From contig NC_069371.1 of NCBI RefSeq assembly GCF_021730395.1, positions 49,424,001 to 49,488,000 of the forward strand: 64,000 nt of DNA, read 5' to 3'. A program made the translations under genes and the position numbers. Shown here in pieces: positions 11,015-23,224 of this stretch. This DNA comes from Mercenaria mercenaria. Its lineage: Eukaryota > Mollusca > Bivalvia > Venerida > Veneridae. Numbering within the stretch: the stretch's first letter is position 1; each line of letters opens with the position of its first letter. The notes under the pieces are model-generated. The model searched no databases and had not been told where the DNA came from. It saw nothing but the letters and a program-made list of their open reading frames with translations.

Positions 11015-11713
11015 TTTTTTTATTTTCCATGTTATGTCAGGTCGTCGAATAATGCACAGTATAACTCATATCGACGATTGTTTCTCGGAACCAGCGTGTG
11101 TTTAATTAGCTACTCATAATCTATAACGAAGCAGTCGACAGTGTTGAGTTCCATTCATACGGACATTTCATTCATAGAGGCGAATTAATCTACCATCATT
11201 ATGTAATATTTTCTAATGTTATTTTTCAAGCATTTTGTGACAGTCTGGCACTCTTTCTTTTATATGTATATATAGTGTTTCCAAAATATGTATATACTGG
11301 AAATTCTGTTTAATACTGGCCCAATTTCAAAATAATTGCAAAGATATTTTCCCTGCGCATCACGTCACAAAAAAATATTCAAACAAACTGTGAAACTCAG
11401 GTGAGCAATCTAAAGCAACATGACTCTCTTGTCAAAGAATTGAAAAATGCAAAAGAAAAAGTTGATTTTTGCCAAAATTAAGTAAAGTTTATGTTTGATG
11501 TGATGTATAAATAAGGAAATCAGTATTTTACAGTCTGTATTTATAGTGAGACGGAACGGTATGCACCGTGATATTAAACAACAGATTCACGAAACACAGA
11601 CTTCGTTCTTGAAATTATTCCGACAAGCAAAGCCCAACATGTTTTCTGTTACATTTGTATTTGATGTCACCAATATTATTTCACATCAGTTGTTTTTTAT
11701 CATTAAATTTCAG
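11015..11713. other. AT-rich intergenic stretch with a short coiled-coil-like reading frame
   Basis: Mostly non-coding. From 11377 to 11481 a short open stretch reads like a coiled-coil fragment (VSNLKQHDSLVKELKNAKEK). It may be a worn exon of a TRIM-like gene related to the exons that follow, but nothing else upstream supports a gene. Confidence 0.25.
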
Positions 11714-11929
11714 AAATGACACCAAGGGCCAATCCTAAGGGAACAAAAACAAGGGCGGCAATGCAAAGATGTAAGGTAAAGTATTATTCCAAATAATGCC
11801 GTCAGAGTTCAAATAGTTTAAATTCTAGGTACTCCATATCTCTTGTAAACTCATAAAACTAGCATTAATTATTTTCTTCATCTAATCGACATGCATGCAG
11901 AGCGCTCAACGCAGGTCTCTAGGTCCAAG
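11714..11929 (+). pseudogene. Two candidate short exons of a TRIM-like gene relic
   Basis: Exon-like block 11714-11775 follows AAATTTCAG and precedes GTAAAG. Read in phase 1 it is open (MTPRANPKGTKTRAAMQRCK) and ends in phase 0, exactly the pattern of the second exons of the three B-box genes further right. A second block, 11901-11929, lies between ATGCATGCAG and GTAAAAG. No B-box first exon is visible upstream. The match in splice phase could be chance, so this is only a candidate. Confidence 0.3.
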
Positions 11930-12264
11930 GTAAAAGTAACACTTGTAGGTCAAATGCCATATAGCTTATCTTCTTGTGTGCTCTACATCATCTAAACCGC
12001 ACAGAAGATTTTCATGAAAACATAGTTCAAAGTATTATTGAATCTATTGTTTTTCATTACCCGTTTTGTGACTTTAACTATATGAATTTATGTGCAGTAC
12101 GGAAAGTAATGTTTTTTTCTTTTTACAGTGCAATTTTGCATAACATCTATTTGGACTGTCAGCTTTATCTTTTATATCATAAAATAAAATAAAAGCCTTA
12201 TGGAACTTAAACAATTCCTTATTTTACACTACTTCGAATACATGGTAAACGATGCATTTGTTTG

Positions 12265-12475
12265 TTTGTTTTGGGTTTAACGCTGTTTTCAACAGTAGTT
12301 TAGTTATATCACACATGCAGTTAACTTAGCCAGTGTTCTTTCATTCTGTATCAGTTCTTTCCTTTTCTTCGCAAGGAACTTCTCCACATGAATCAGATGC
12401 GGCGGGCGCATTTACTTCATACAGTGTTTTTTATCATATCGTCACGGAGAACCTAGTATATATACGCTTCACCTA
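12265..12475 (-). repeat. Degenerate SINE-like repeat, antisense
   Basis: TTTGGGTTTAACGCTGTTTTCAACAG is, in reverse complement, the CTGTTGAAAACAGCGTTAAACCC 3' end seen in molluscan SINEs (a short stem-loop and then TTAAACCC). The remaining 200 bp is weakly conserved. Confidence 0.35.
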
Positions 12476-12479
12476 GTGG

Positions 12480-13910
12480 TCTAATTTATCTTAAGACCCG
12501 TGCTCTTCCTTTTGAGTTTAGTGAACTGGCTGTATATGTAATGATGCAAAAAAGAAATGATAAATGTTGATACTGAATATCGCCACATGTTTCGTTTGCA
12601 GTTGCTAAGACTATTGTCTACAAAGCCCCCGAAATTCTGTAGGTAACCGTGATAGACCTCTAAAAAGCATAGCTGGGTAAACGGATACTTAGTATCCAGG
12701 TCTCAGGCAGGTGTTATACTATTGTATCCCTAAAGCGCAAACTTAATTTACGAATAAACAATGCGACGAATTCGTGCTTTTCTATTCCTCATTGGCAAAT
12801 ATCATTCATGTGTGTACCTTGATGTTTAACAGGCTCCATAATTAATGAAGTAATAGACGGGAATAATGTGTGTGAAGTTATTTTTTCAATAGATTGTTAT
12901 TTCCAAACTGTTTTAGATTTGTTAATTATACAGTACATGGTAAATTGTAAATTAAAGTTAAAACGATCAATAAATACGTAAAAGGAGAAATGTCAACTAT
13001 TTCTATCGTATGATAAAACATTTTATATTCTTAACTGAAAATGTGAAGGCGGAAGTACAATTTCAGTCTACAAATTTCGATCAATACTTTAATTATCTAT
13101 ACACGTGTGGACGTTTCAAACCAGACCACTAACATTTTATTGATTTAACAAAGTCTGTAATTCACAGGTTCTTGAAAAGTTATTTGAAAATAGATAAATT
13201 ATTAACTCATGTTGTGTAAAGAATGATTACATTTTAACAAATTTAAAGATATCTATCATACCGAAAACTAGTCCTCAAGCTGATTATCGATAGGGGTCAG
13301 ATTTTCTATATAGAAGTAAGAAGGACATGCAAATATTGTACTTAAAACAAAAAATAATTCTTTAGGTCCAAAACGTTTATCCATTTTCAGCAGTTGATTC
13401 GCTAGGCTGGTAATTTTACATTTTTTAATTACCTTTCCGAATCTGTAATGTAAGAAAACGTATTTGCGTCTGATGGCCCTTTCACACCTCCGCAGGATCA
13501 ACATTCATGAAATGCAAGTCATTTTGAAAACATCCCCGAAATATCCAAGTCCGCAGCTCTCAGACACAGAAATATCTGACATCTGCACACTTTTAGACAA
13601 CATCAAAAGGGCCATTTTTGGATTGAACTAAATCCAACATAACCTTTTGACGTGGAATAAGTTGTACTGAAGAAAATGAAATACAGAAAAATGTCCTCAA
13701 AAATATCATGGCTTATTTTTGCATCTGTAATTTTGAAGTGACGTCTAATACATATTGTGGTTGTTACTGTATACCATAATGCTGTACTGTTCTATCACAG
13801 GTATGCTAAAGCATAAATGTTTGCTTTGAATATCAGGACGTTTTCTAACCTATTGCCAGATTTCAACACCATATCGACTGTTTAATCAACATTTACAGTT
13901 ATGCCTCATT
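12480..13910. other. Intergenic, no gene seen
   Basis: An AT-rich sequence with no ORF above background and no recognisable repeat. Confidence 0.5.
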
Positions 13911-13913
13911 TAT

Positions 13914-15438
13914 TATCCCCCGACGAAAGTCGGAGGGATATAGTTTTGGCGTTGTCCGTCCGTCCGTCCTTCCATCCGTCTTTCCGTCCTTCCGTCCGTC
14001 CGTCCGGAGCTATATCTAGGAAATGGTTGGGAATATTTATTTAAAACTTCATAATATTATACATGTTCACCACTGTAAGTTCTTGCGCCCGTCAAGTTTT
14101 AGTCAGTTTGCCCAAGTAACACCAGAGTTATGGCCCTTAGAAGTTTCCAGTGTTAACTATATAGGGTACTATAAATATGGCAATTTCTGCATCATAACGT
14201 TTGATATATTTGACCTAGAACTATGAAACTTAAACAGAATTTAGATCACCATAATGTGGTTGTGTACACACAATTTCGTTCCGATTTATTTGTAAATTTA
14301 AGAGTTATTGCCCTTTAATTGTATAAAAATCCACATATTTGTACATAACAAACTTATTGAGGTTATGGGGCCCATAAAGTTTCAGACAGATTGCCCAAGT
14401 AACACCGGAGTTATGACCCTTAGAAGTTTCTAGTGCTAACTATATAGGGTACTATAGATCTATAAATATGGCAATTTCTGCATCATAACTTTTGATGTAT
14501 TTGACCTTGAACTATGAAACTTTAACAGAATTCAGAGCACTATAATGTGGTTGTGCACACACAATTTTGTACGGATTTCTTTTGTAACTTCAGAGTTATT
14601 GCCCTTTAATTGTCTAAAAATCCACATATTTGTACATAACAAACTTACCATTTGGCAGAATTTCATTAAATTTCTTTCATTCTTTTCTGTGAACATTTAT
14701 TATAAACATGTGAAGTTGCGCACCTACAACTGGTCACCCACATGCCTTGGTCACACCCCCTTCCCCTCCCAACCCCAACCCCCACACCCCCCACCCCAAA
14801 TTTTTTTTTTTCATTTCTTATTTCAGATTTTTTTTCAAACCTTCCATGATTATCAACAATTATCAACATACAACTTTCTTAATTTTTAATTTTCCATCAA
14901 TATTTATAATCAACATGTGAAATTTTGTTTCCTCTCCCGTTCCCCCGCACCCCCACCCCCTTAAAAATATATATACATATATATATTTCCATTCCTTTTT
15001 TTGTTAACTGTTCAAACCTTCAACATGTTAAGTTGTGACTGCACAAACCTTGCCCTCAGCCATGTTCAAGATATCTTACCTGTGTTCTCTTAAGTACACC
15101 TGTTCTTTTAAGTTCAAATGAACATGTTAAACAGCAACACCTGGTGCCAAACCACTCAAAGACAATATTTCGTTCCAGTTAAACTTCAAGCTCACATTTC
15201 AATTAACTGCATTTAATTTTAAACTAAGCTTATTACAGTAAGCATATCCCATTTAAAATAAATTCTTTAGTCAGGATCAAAGTATCATACATTTATTATG
15301 TACTCTTTAATTAAACATTTGTTTTCTGTTAAATTGATTTTGACTAATGAAATTATTTGCTTCTTATTAACATCCTTAACTTTTTGTCGGATATATTTTT
15401 TGCCATTTATTACCACAAACCCTTTCGGCGGGGGATAC
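13914..15438. repeat. Interspersed element with CCCCCGACGAAAGTCGGAGG end
   Basis: The left end reads ATCCCCCGACGAAAGTCGGA and the right end, reversed, reads ATCCCCCGCCGAAAGGG, so the ends are inverted and each folds into a small hairpin. Inside there is a (CCGT)n-like microsatellite (13955-14010) and then a unit of about 290 bp present twice (about 14092-14356 and 14383-14650) containing GCCCAAGTAACACC and GAGTTATTGCCCTTTAATTG. C-rich tracts follow at 14755-14800 and 14940-14960. It has no coding content and matches a layout common in bivalve genomes. Confidence 0.65.
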
Positions 15439-15742
15439 CAATTCATCGAATTTGCTTGTTACAATACGTTTGCAGTTGGTTAAGTAACAATTTTAAGCCT
15501 TCCTTAGAACATGAAAATAAAGCTGTGTGGTCTGTAAATAGTAAAAGGTATATTTGTAATTCATCCAAGGTGAACACCTCATTATTATCATTTTGCAAGT
15601 TTTGATACATGTCATTTACGAAAAAAGAAGAGGCGGGAGTGATTCCCTATGCTTTACACCAATATATTTGTCGAAATAATCAGAAAGGGACCCATTTGTT
15701 TTCACGCAAGATTTAATACAAGTGTATATACTTCGCAACATA

Positions 15743-17094
15743 CACTGACGAGAAAAAGAAACGCCTTATCTAAACTAATTGTACAATATTTTGTTAACCG
15801 TGATTCAAATTAGAAAAGAACATTTCCATTCGCAACTCTGATGATTTGAAAGAATTGGAGGTTAATTCGACAGGTTTTCAAGTTCGCAATTATGCTTTAA
15901 GTATTGACAATAGACTGGTCAGAGGAATTTCACTGACCCTATCGGTTGCGCGTTGGCTACCTCTGGTGGGGCGCTGCTATCAGTTCCTTAACGTTGGCAG
16001 GCTGCGGGCAACGTTGACCTAACCGCCGTCCAAGGTAATCCTGGGCGTATTCAATTGGTGAGCACGCCGACCAAGGCAAAATGTCATTGTTACTCGTCCG
16101 TAAATATTTCCTGGTGACACGTGCAACGTGTGGTAGCACTTTGTCATGCTGAAAGATCAAGGCTTGACGTTGACGGAATATAGGGACAACCGCAGGATGT
16201 AATATCTGGTCGATGTAACGCCTGGCTGTGACATTACCTTGGCGCAAGACGAGTTGGACTTAAACCTATGTTTGATGGCTGCCTAGACCATAACTCCATC
16301 CCCCACCCTAAGGATTGTGCTGCAGAACGCAATGTTTACCTGAGCATTCACGGCGTCGTCTATAAACACGGATACATCCATCGGTGTGCCGTAAGTTGAA
16401 ACGTGACTCATTACTAAACACTACTTCTGCCAACGGTGGTCACGGTGGTTTTGGGCCCAAATTAGACGATGGTGACGGAGACATAGCGTAAGAACTATAT
16501 AGATAATTTCCCGTTCTTTAAGCCGATTTCTCACTGTATTTCGACTTAAAGGCTGTCCATGGTTACTTACTACTAAACGTAACGTGAATTCAGCCGTCAC
16601 CAATCTGCCACGCAAGTGGCATTGACGTATGTGACTGTCCTGCCGTACTGACATTACGCGCGGTCTACCCTATCGATAAGCGTTCTCGTGTCTCTGACAC
16701 ATCGAAGGAGACGCAGAATTGTCGAACGAGAGACGTTGAAACATCTAGCGACTTGTTTTTGCGTTCGCTCACATTCGAGCGTGGCCTAAACTTTGGCTCT
16801 TTCTTTGAAATTTAGTCTCGGCATTATCAAAAGCTGCGTAATTGTCAGAAATTCTCTGAAAATGTGTCTGTGTAAAATTTTCTCAATAAAACCAGTGTTG
16901 ACACACACGGGCTGCACGAGGAAATGATGAGCCGATACATGAATTTAACAATGGACTGAAACAATCGTACGAGTTTCGTTTGGATGTATATGTTGGTTAG
17001 AGTACATGTACATTTCTGACATTGTCCAACAATTTTCAACTATGTAACAAACAAACGCCAACTTTAAATGAGGCGTTTCTTTATCTCGTCAGTG
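15743..17094 (-). mobile_element. Tc1/mariner-family transposon, inactive
   Basis: Terminal inverted repeats of about 24 bp (CACTGACGAGAAAAAGAAACG at the left, its near-complement at the right) are flanked by TA on both sides (15741-15742 and 17095-17096). It is 1352 bp long, within the range of Tc1-like elements. The transposase reads on the minus strand and is decayed. Confidence 0.88.
15957..16824 (-). pseudogene. Tc1-like transposase, broken
   Basis: The start is ATG at 16822-16824, opening MPRLNFKERAKV, which is typical of Tc1-like transposases. A helix-turn-helix follows (QVARCFNVSRSTILRLL), although a TAG interrupts codon 13. The middle part carries RLIWAQNHR, and the C-terminal part carries FQHDKVLPHVARVTRKYL and a PWSACSPIEY block near the final catalytic acidic residues. 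Several frame changes and stops separate these blocks, so no active enzyme is possible. In life this enzyme cuts at the TIRs and inserts at TA. Confidence 0.82.
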
Positions 17095-17269
17095 TATATA
17101 CAACTTTGTACGACACGTCATCATTAAGGAATTTGAAAAAATGCCATTCCTGTATATCATATCAAAACATTTAAGGAAATCTACGAATGAAGCATAAACC
17201 TTTTTCTTTTTATATTTGCCTATTTTATCAATCATAGAGCAAAAATACAGTCTACAGTACTTCTATTTT

Positions 17270-17870
17270 TTATAAAATCGAATTGAAATTCGTTTCAGTA
17301 ATTTATTGTCTTCAGCCCATTTGCGCAATCGCATATTTAACAGAACAAACAGTTTAGAGAGTAACGCCCCTATAATTATTTACATGGTTTAAGTTGCCCT
17401 TTTAGGCACTGGTATGCAATACCTTTTCACCAAAATTCAGGATATTAGTACAATGCATTAAATATGTAATTAAATAACTTGCCGAAAACAAGCACTTCCG
17501 ATTAATATTCAGAGATGAGCTTGTAAATACTAGCACATTTCCCCCTCTTTAAGGAAGAAATGGCCTTATTAGCATCATCAATACTAAATTCAAAATCTGA
17601 CTGTTCTACATTTACAATATTACAGTCATCACTACTCACCTACTCTTCAACGTTTATATTTGTGAACACATCATCATCTGAGTATAAATCTTTAAAATGA
17701 TTAAAAAATTCGTCTTGCGATAATTCGTTTCTAACATTTCGTTTTCTCACTCGAAAAGTTTTGCGGACTTTCACTGGCAAACAATGCATTTTCTTTTTCT
17801 GGTTAATATGAAATTTTGCACGAGCTTGTCGTTTGGTTATTCTGTAGAGACGCCTGTTGATAGTGAGCAT
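17270..17870 (-). pseudogene. LINE relic: linker and start of reverse transcriptase
   Basis: On the minus strand the ORF at 17640-17870 contains NELSQDEFFNHFKDLYSDDD. Beyond a stop, further LINE-like blocks follow: a segment ending AISSLKRGKCASIYKLISE (about 17500-17610), then NNYRGVTL (about 17360-17385) and RLRKWAEDNKLLKRI (about 17285-17330). These match the region just before and at the start of the non-LTR reverse transcriptase domain. Multiple stops and frame changes show it is dead. Clade not assigned. Confidence 0.7.
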
Positions 17871-18650
17871 TTACCTGTCTTGCTGTGAATTGTATTTGAA
17901 ATACATTTTGTTTGCATATTTTTTTAAAAATCGCGCCTTGCATTTTCACATGCTAGGTCAAACTATGTGCTTTTAAACGTTCTATTACTATGACCTTTCG
18001 ATTTTTATAACTTTGATTTCACCAGAAATACTAATTATTTTATTATACAAAATGTCGGATATTTCATATATCATAGAATCAAATGCTAAATCAGCTTAAA
18101 CTGCTATCAGTATTACACATTTCCACAGACATAAATTCTTTATAAGTCAGTACTTCCCCAAAGGGTTTGAGTTGTAAACTTGTGGGCGCATTTCTACTTT
18201 AATTTCCTTTCTTTTAGGAAGAGGATATCAAAAAGCAAACGTCTGGTCAAAGTCAGGCAGGAAGTGGCTGTCAGCAACAGTAACCTTCTTCGGAAACGAT
18301 TCACAAGTTTACAAATGTGTAACTTACACAATATTTCAAGTTTTTGTATGAATAGTTTATCTTAAGGAACTTCAGAAGACCAAGCATATCAACGCTTAAG
18401 AGCAGTTCACAAAGAATTACAATATTTATCAGTATTTCAAATTTTATACCGTTTACAGAAATGTTGAGGTTGTTTTGTGACTAAAATTTAGCCTATGCAG
18501 ATGCGGAGTACTGAGCGGTTTCGCGTCATACTATCTTTATATGTTGCAACATATAATATGTATTTGTGAAAGATTGTTATCTGAAGGATATAATGGGACT
18601 TTGAAGCCAGCTGTCAAACCTTTTCTTCATATTTGTTGTTTCGTAAAGCG
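17871..18650. other. Intergenic, no gene seen
   Basis: An AT-rich sequence with scattered short ORFs that have no recognisable content. Confidence 0.45.
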
Positions 18651-19168
18651 TGTACATTACACGCCTGTTAAACAACAAAGCTACCTCTTCCAGAGGTGTA
18701 CGGTAAATCGCTCTGTCGCAACTTCCGAGCTAGTGCATGTCGCGATAAAAGAACGTCATCAAAGGTGAGTGTCATCCTCGCTTTTGCATTTTTAATATTA
18801 TTGTATCGAATATCAAAAATCGGTGAATGGTAGGCGATGTAGATATGATTTAACTTTACAGAGAATTTAAGATTTGCTAATTTATTCTTGATTTGTGGTC
18901 GTGGTGGTGTTTACCAGCAAGCTCATTTAGCAGTGAATTTGGCCGTCCCGTCATGAAAGCATTTTCATTGTCAAATATTTGCATTTTAACTGATATTAAG
19001 AGGCAAATCGAGTAGTCGTGAGATAGCTGTAAAGTATACAGTGCATTTGGAAATAAAAATGTACCGAAAATGACTTGGGAGTACTAGCTCGGGAGTTGCG
19101 ACAGAGCGATTTAGCGTATACCCCAAGAAGAGGTAACTCTGTTGTTTACCAGGCGTGCATTAGTAATA
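18651..19168. repeat. Foldback element with ~85-bp inverted arms
   Basis: Left arm 18651-18735 and right arm 19081-19168 are reverse complements apart from scattered changes. Both share TAAATCGCTCTGTCGCAACT and ACGCCTG. The 345-bp centre is AT-rich and non-coding. This is a MITE or foldback of unknown family. Confidence 0.7.
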
Positions 19169-19779
19169 TAAATGGTTGAAATTCAGTGCATAGGAGGCAA
19201 ACTCAAAAGCACCGCTAGATTGGGTATGAGAGTTCCCGGTGCAGAATCTTGCATTTTTTCTAATACGCATTGGTAACATGCATTTTAAAACAATAGTACT
19301 TTAGAGTAGAGACTATAGACAAGATGGCAATATTACTATCCTTTCTGCAGAGATACAGGATATTATAATTAAATAAAGCAGTCGAATAACAGGTTTTAAC
19401 ATTTATGAAAAGAGTATGATTTAGTGTGTGATCCTCCAAATCTGTAACTGGGAATCATGTGATCTTTTTCTTAAAAAGAAATAAAGAGGAAAAGCCGTGA
19501 ATCAAACAGTGGTTAAAATGCAGATGACATGTGGCACAAATATAATAAACTGTATAGAAAATTCATTAACCTTTAGCTTGCTGACGGCAATTGGTTTTGC
19601 CTTTGCAAACAGTGCAAACCAAGAAAAAGAACATGATCTGCACTGTTCGCTATTAAGTCAGTACATTTTCAATGATTACACCTTTGAATATGTACTGCCA
19701 AAATTGAATGATGGACATTCCATTTTAGAAATTTAGCAGGCTTAAGGTTAAAGCATTGCATCGCATTGTGGGTTGTTGC

Positions 19780-19934
19780 ATGGATCCATGCTGTTCGCTA
19801 ACAGTTTCTCTTATTGCAATAGGCTTTGAAAGCGAACAGCATGGATCCTGACCAGACTGCGCGGATGCGCAGGCTGGTCTGGATCCATGCTGGTCGCAAA
19901 CGTACTATGTTGGTTTTCTCATGGTGCGGCTCAT
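19780..19934. repeat. Hairpin repeat (36.7-kb family), left arm truncated
   Basis: ATGCTGTTCGCTAACAGTTT is followed by its mirrored GCGAACAGCATGGATCCTGA and then the right arm ending ACTATGTTGGTTTTCTC. The same family forms a near-perfect palindrome at 36674-36910 and another copy lies at 53932-54098. Confidence 0.8.
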
Positions 19935-22745
19935 ATATTACCTATATCTAGTATAAACGTTCCGAACCCTCTTCATAATAAACGCACAGCTATGGTCTTA
20001 AAACTTAACTCACTCCTAGATATTTACTATTTTTGTTTGAATAATTTTGTTAATATAACAGATCTGAAGCTGGCAGTTCAGAAAGTTAACTTGATTTAAT
20101 GCTTAATGTTAATATATATTTAAAACCACAGCTTATCAGCATTATTTGTTAAATTACATGTCCTTGCATTTCTTTTTATACTTTCATTTTGCTCTAGACT
20201 TTTCATCTTTATATGCAAATAACGACCCACCTTCTTTGTAGGGAGCAAACATTAGTTTAGTGTTAGGTATTGTTTTATATAAAATACTTAATAAAGGGAT
20301 GATTGAATTCTAAAAATGTATAAACTAGTATTATATCTATCATTGTTTCATTTTGTCTTTTTGAGTGTATATATTTCTGAAATAAACGGGCCTTAAACGT
20401 GGTTCCAAGTTTTGAAAAAAAATCTTTGTTAATAGAGCTAAATTAGTATAAACACAGATGTTTATTTTATGTAAATTTCAAAATAAACATACGTTTAAAC
20501 TAAAAATATACACAAATAAACGCATAAGTGCATGTACATAGTCAAGTATCAGATCTATGATATTTCAATTTTCAGTTTTATTTATTATTCTTACGAGTGG
20601 GTGATAGAGATACAAATGTCTCAATTTTAGGCTATAAACTTCACGAAACCCTGTTCAAAATTCAAACCGATATATTTTTGTTGAAAACAAAATGCTTGTT
20701 TTCACAGAACATGTAATGTTTTAAATAAATATGTTGATGCTCATAGTCGACATTGTAAATTTTATTTGACTACGGAAATGTGTTAGAGGAGAAGTATCTA
20801 GCACAGTGCAATAATTGGAGTGTGACCAAGTAAAACTCCTGTCAGCAGCCCAGCCAGCACCGACACGGCAACAACGCCTAGCAATGACAAATCTGAACAA
20901 ACACTACCAAACTCTCAACATATTTTTGATATACATGAAAATCTTTGCATTTCACATGTTGCTTTTTACAACGCAAGGTGGTTCGCCGGTTTCCTACGAA
21001 AATTTCGAAGTATGAGATATAAGACTGATATAAGGTCTGTGTGTACTAACGTCTCTTGTCTTTCATTTGGAGAAAAACTAAAAGCGTTCCGAGTCCACAT
21101 TTCCTTTGAGGAGGCGGCGCATGTATTTTTTAAGGGAATTCGCCGCTTTTCTGTCATAATCGCATTAAAAGTAATGTTATAACATTTTGTCAAACTCAGG
21201 AATATAGCTAAGTTCAGTTTTGTAAATTATTTCATTTGGAATATGCTTACTAAATAAAGATATATCTGTAGTAGGAAAGGGGGGAAATAGTGAAAAAATC
21301 AATGTATTTCATGGCCATTTAGCCGATATAAATTAAAACGGAACGGTCAAAGTTCTTGATTTTCAAATATAGTCTTCTTTAATCATTTCTTAACAAGAAC
21401 ATAAAATAAAAAAGGGGGATTTTCACGGGAATTTCTTTTTTAATTTAGATCCATTATCCAGACCCACAGTTTCCAAAACCAGCAAATCAAGACAATTCAC
21501 GAATAATATATAATGAATATCTCTTTCTAAGGCTTAAATATTTATAGTCCTAGCGTATTGTGTCTCAGTAGGTAAATACACTGAACAAATTTTGAAGCTC
21601 TAATATTATTTGAGATTATTGGAATGTGAAAAATAGAACATAAAGTGAGAAAAATACTAGTTTGAGTAAAGATTGGTTATTTGGACGGATTCCGGCGGAT
21701 TATTCGTATATAGTGCATCATACCATAACACTGGGTAGAAATATGTATGTAACTGAATATCACAAGAACATTTTAGCAAAACCAAAAACTGTATCATAAG
21801 TTTTTGAAGATTTGCAACAAAAACAATACTTATTACGGCGTTAGAATTAAGAATACTTAGTGACCCATGCTTTCAGGCCCAAAACTATGTTTAAAACTAT
21901 ATTACGTTTTCGCAGCCACGCCTCTATTTAGCGTATCTCCAGGAAGCGCAGGTATGCTTATGTGAACAAGAACGAGTCTATTAAAAGTGTGACAGTAGTA
22001 ATAATAGAACATGGTATTTTCCTGGACGAATGAACAACTGAATATAAGTTCAAGAACTAGCAGAACTATTTCAGATCTAAAAGTAAACTTTCTTATTCAT
22101 TTATCGAAGGAAGTGCAAAGGATTCTTGAACGTATTAACATATGTATTACATGCATATTTTTGATATGTGCATAAGGGACAAGTAGAATATTGTCATACT
22201 TCAGACCATTGAATCTAATGTCGTTGGTAGAAACCTGTCATATAGATATAGATATAGATATAGTGTATGTGATGGTTTTTAGTTGCGTGATGTGACTGCT
22301 ACTACGGGTGATTTAGTGAAAGGAACAATTCTATCAGTCATTCAATGATTTTGAAACTACTTGGCACAAATGTTTCCCATTGAAAGATGACCTGTCGCGT
22401 GCAAGACTTAGGTCATTATCTCCAAAGTCAAGCTATCACTTATTAGAATACGGTCTTTTACGTGTCCGGTCCATAACTCTTCCACCCATCAAAGGGTTTT
22501 GTAATGAAACGAGACCCATAGCCTTAGCACCAAGGTCAATGACACACTTGCAGGTCGTCTGTTGAGACTAAAGGAAACTTTTACTATTTTTGGGCATGAA
22601 AATTTAATATCTTTCCAAAAGTATAAACACTTCTTTGGCCCAATTTGTGTCAAGTACCAACACTTTGTGTGATTGGTGAACAATTGAAAACATCCTTTTA
22701 CACAGATAATTCGAGTAGTAAGAGGAGCAGGAGTTCTACTCAAGA
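19935..22745. other. Long intergenic stretch, no gene seen
   Basis: AT-rich with short unsupported ORFs. Minor features are a (TATAGA)n run at 22240-22262 and, near 22450-22570, sequence resembling a worn copy of a bivalve repeat (ACAAGGTCAATGACAC-like). Confidence 0.45.
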
Positions 22746-22749
22746 TTCC

Positions 22750-22865
22750 AGGCTTCGTTTAAATCACCGTTCTAGCTTACGGAAGGTCGGTGCTCCTACA
22801 AAGGCGCATACGTATGCCTGACATAATGCACGGGGGAGCACCTTAGCTCTTCTTTGATCATGATC
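22750..22865. repeat. SINE fragment
   Basis: CTTACGGAAGGTCGGTGCTC and GGGGGAGCACCTTAG match, with changes, the body of the tRNA-derived SINE seen whole at 50456-50731. The ends are lost. Confidence 0.4.
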
Positions 22866-23224
22866 ATCAAAATATGAAAATCGCCCGGATACTTGATTTG
22901 TGTCGGTGTAAAACGAGACAGTTCTTAAAAAAAAATAATATTTAAAAATAATTGTACTTTTCAGCTTTTTTGTAAATTAGCTTTTAAAATATCGGTATTT
23001 TCAAATGTCCATAATTTCCATTGATGTTTTTTCATCATGTTATATAAATAACCTAATATTTCATTCCATTTTAGAAAACACAATCATATCATTGCAATCC
23101 AATACAATTAAATAAGAATAGTTTCGCAGTATCCTGGACGTAACAGGTAGGTTCGATGGTTCCAAAACATCTATTTAGTTATCACACGTAATCTACTTTC
23201 AAACTGACTTCGAGGAGCATGTTA

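Noticed and set aside
14545-14889. Forward ORF with a proline-rich PSQPQPPHPPPQI tract
   Set aside because: It runs through a C-rich low-complexity tract of an interspersed repeat. No evidence of a gene.
20815-21015. Forward ORF MECDQVKLLSAAQPAP
   Set aside because: Somewhat less AT-rich than its surroundings, but no homology is recognised, there is no promoter, and the second half turns into low-complexity hydrophobic sequence.
21916-21951. Open 36-bp block between TTTTCGCAG and GTATGC, exon-like
   Set aside because: Too short, with no partner exons in the neighbourhood. AG/GT pairs this close arise by chance.
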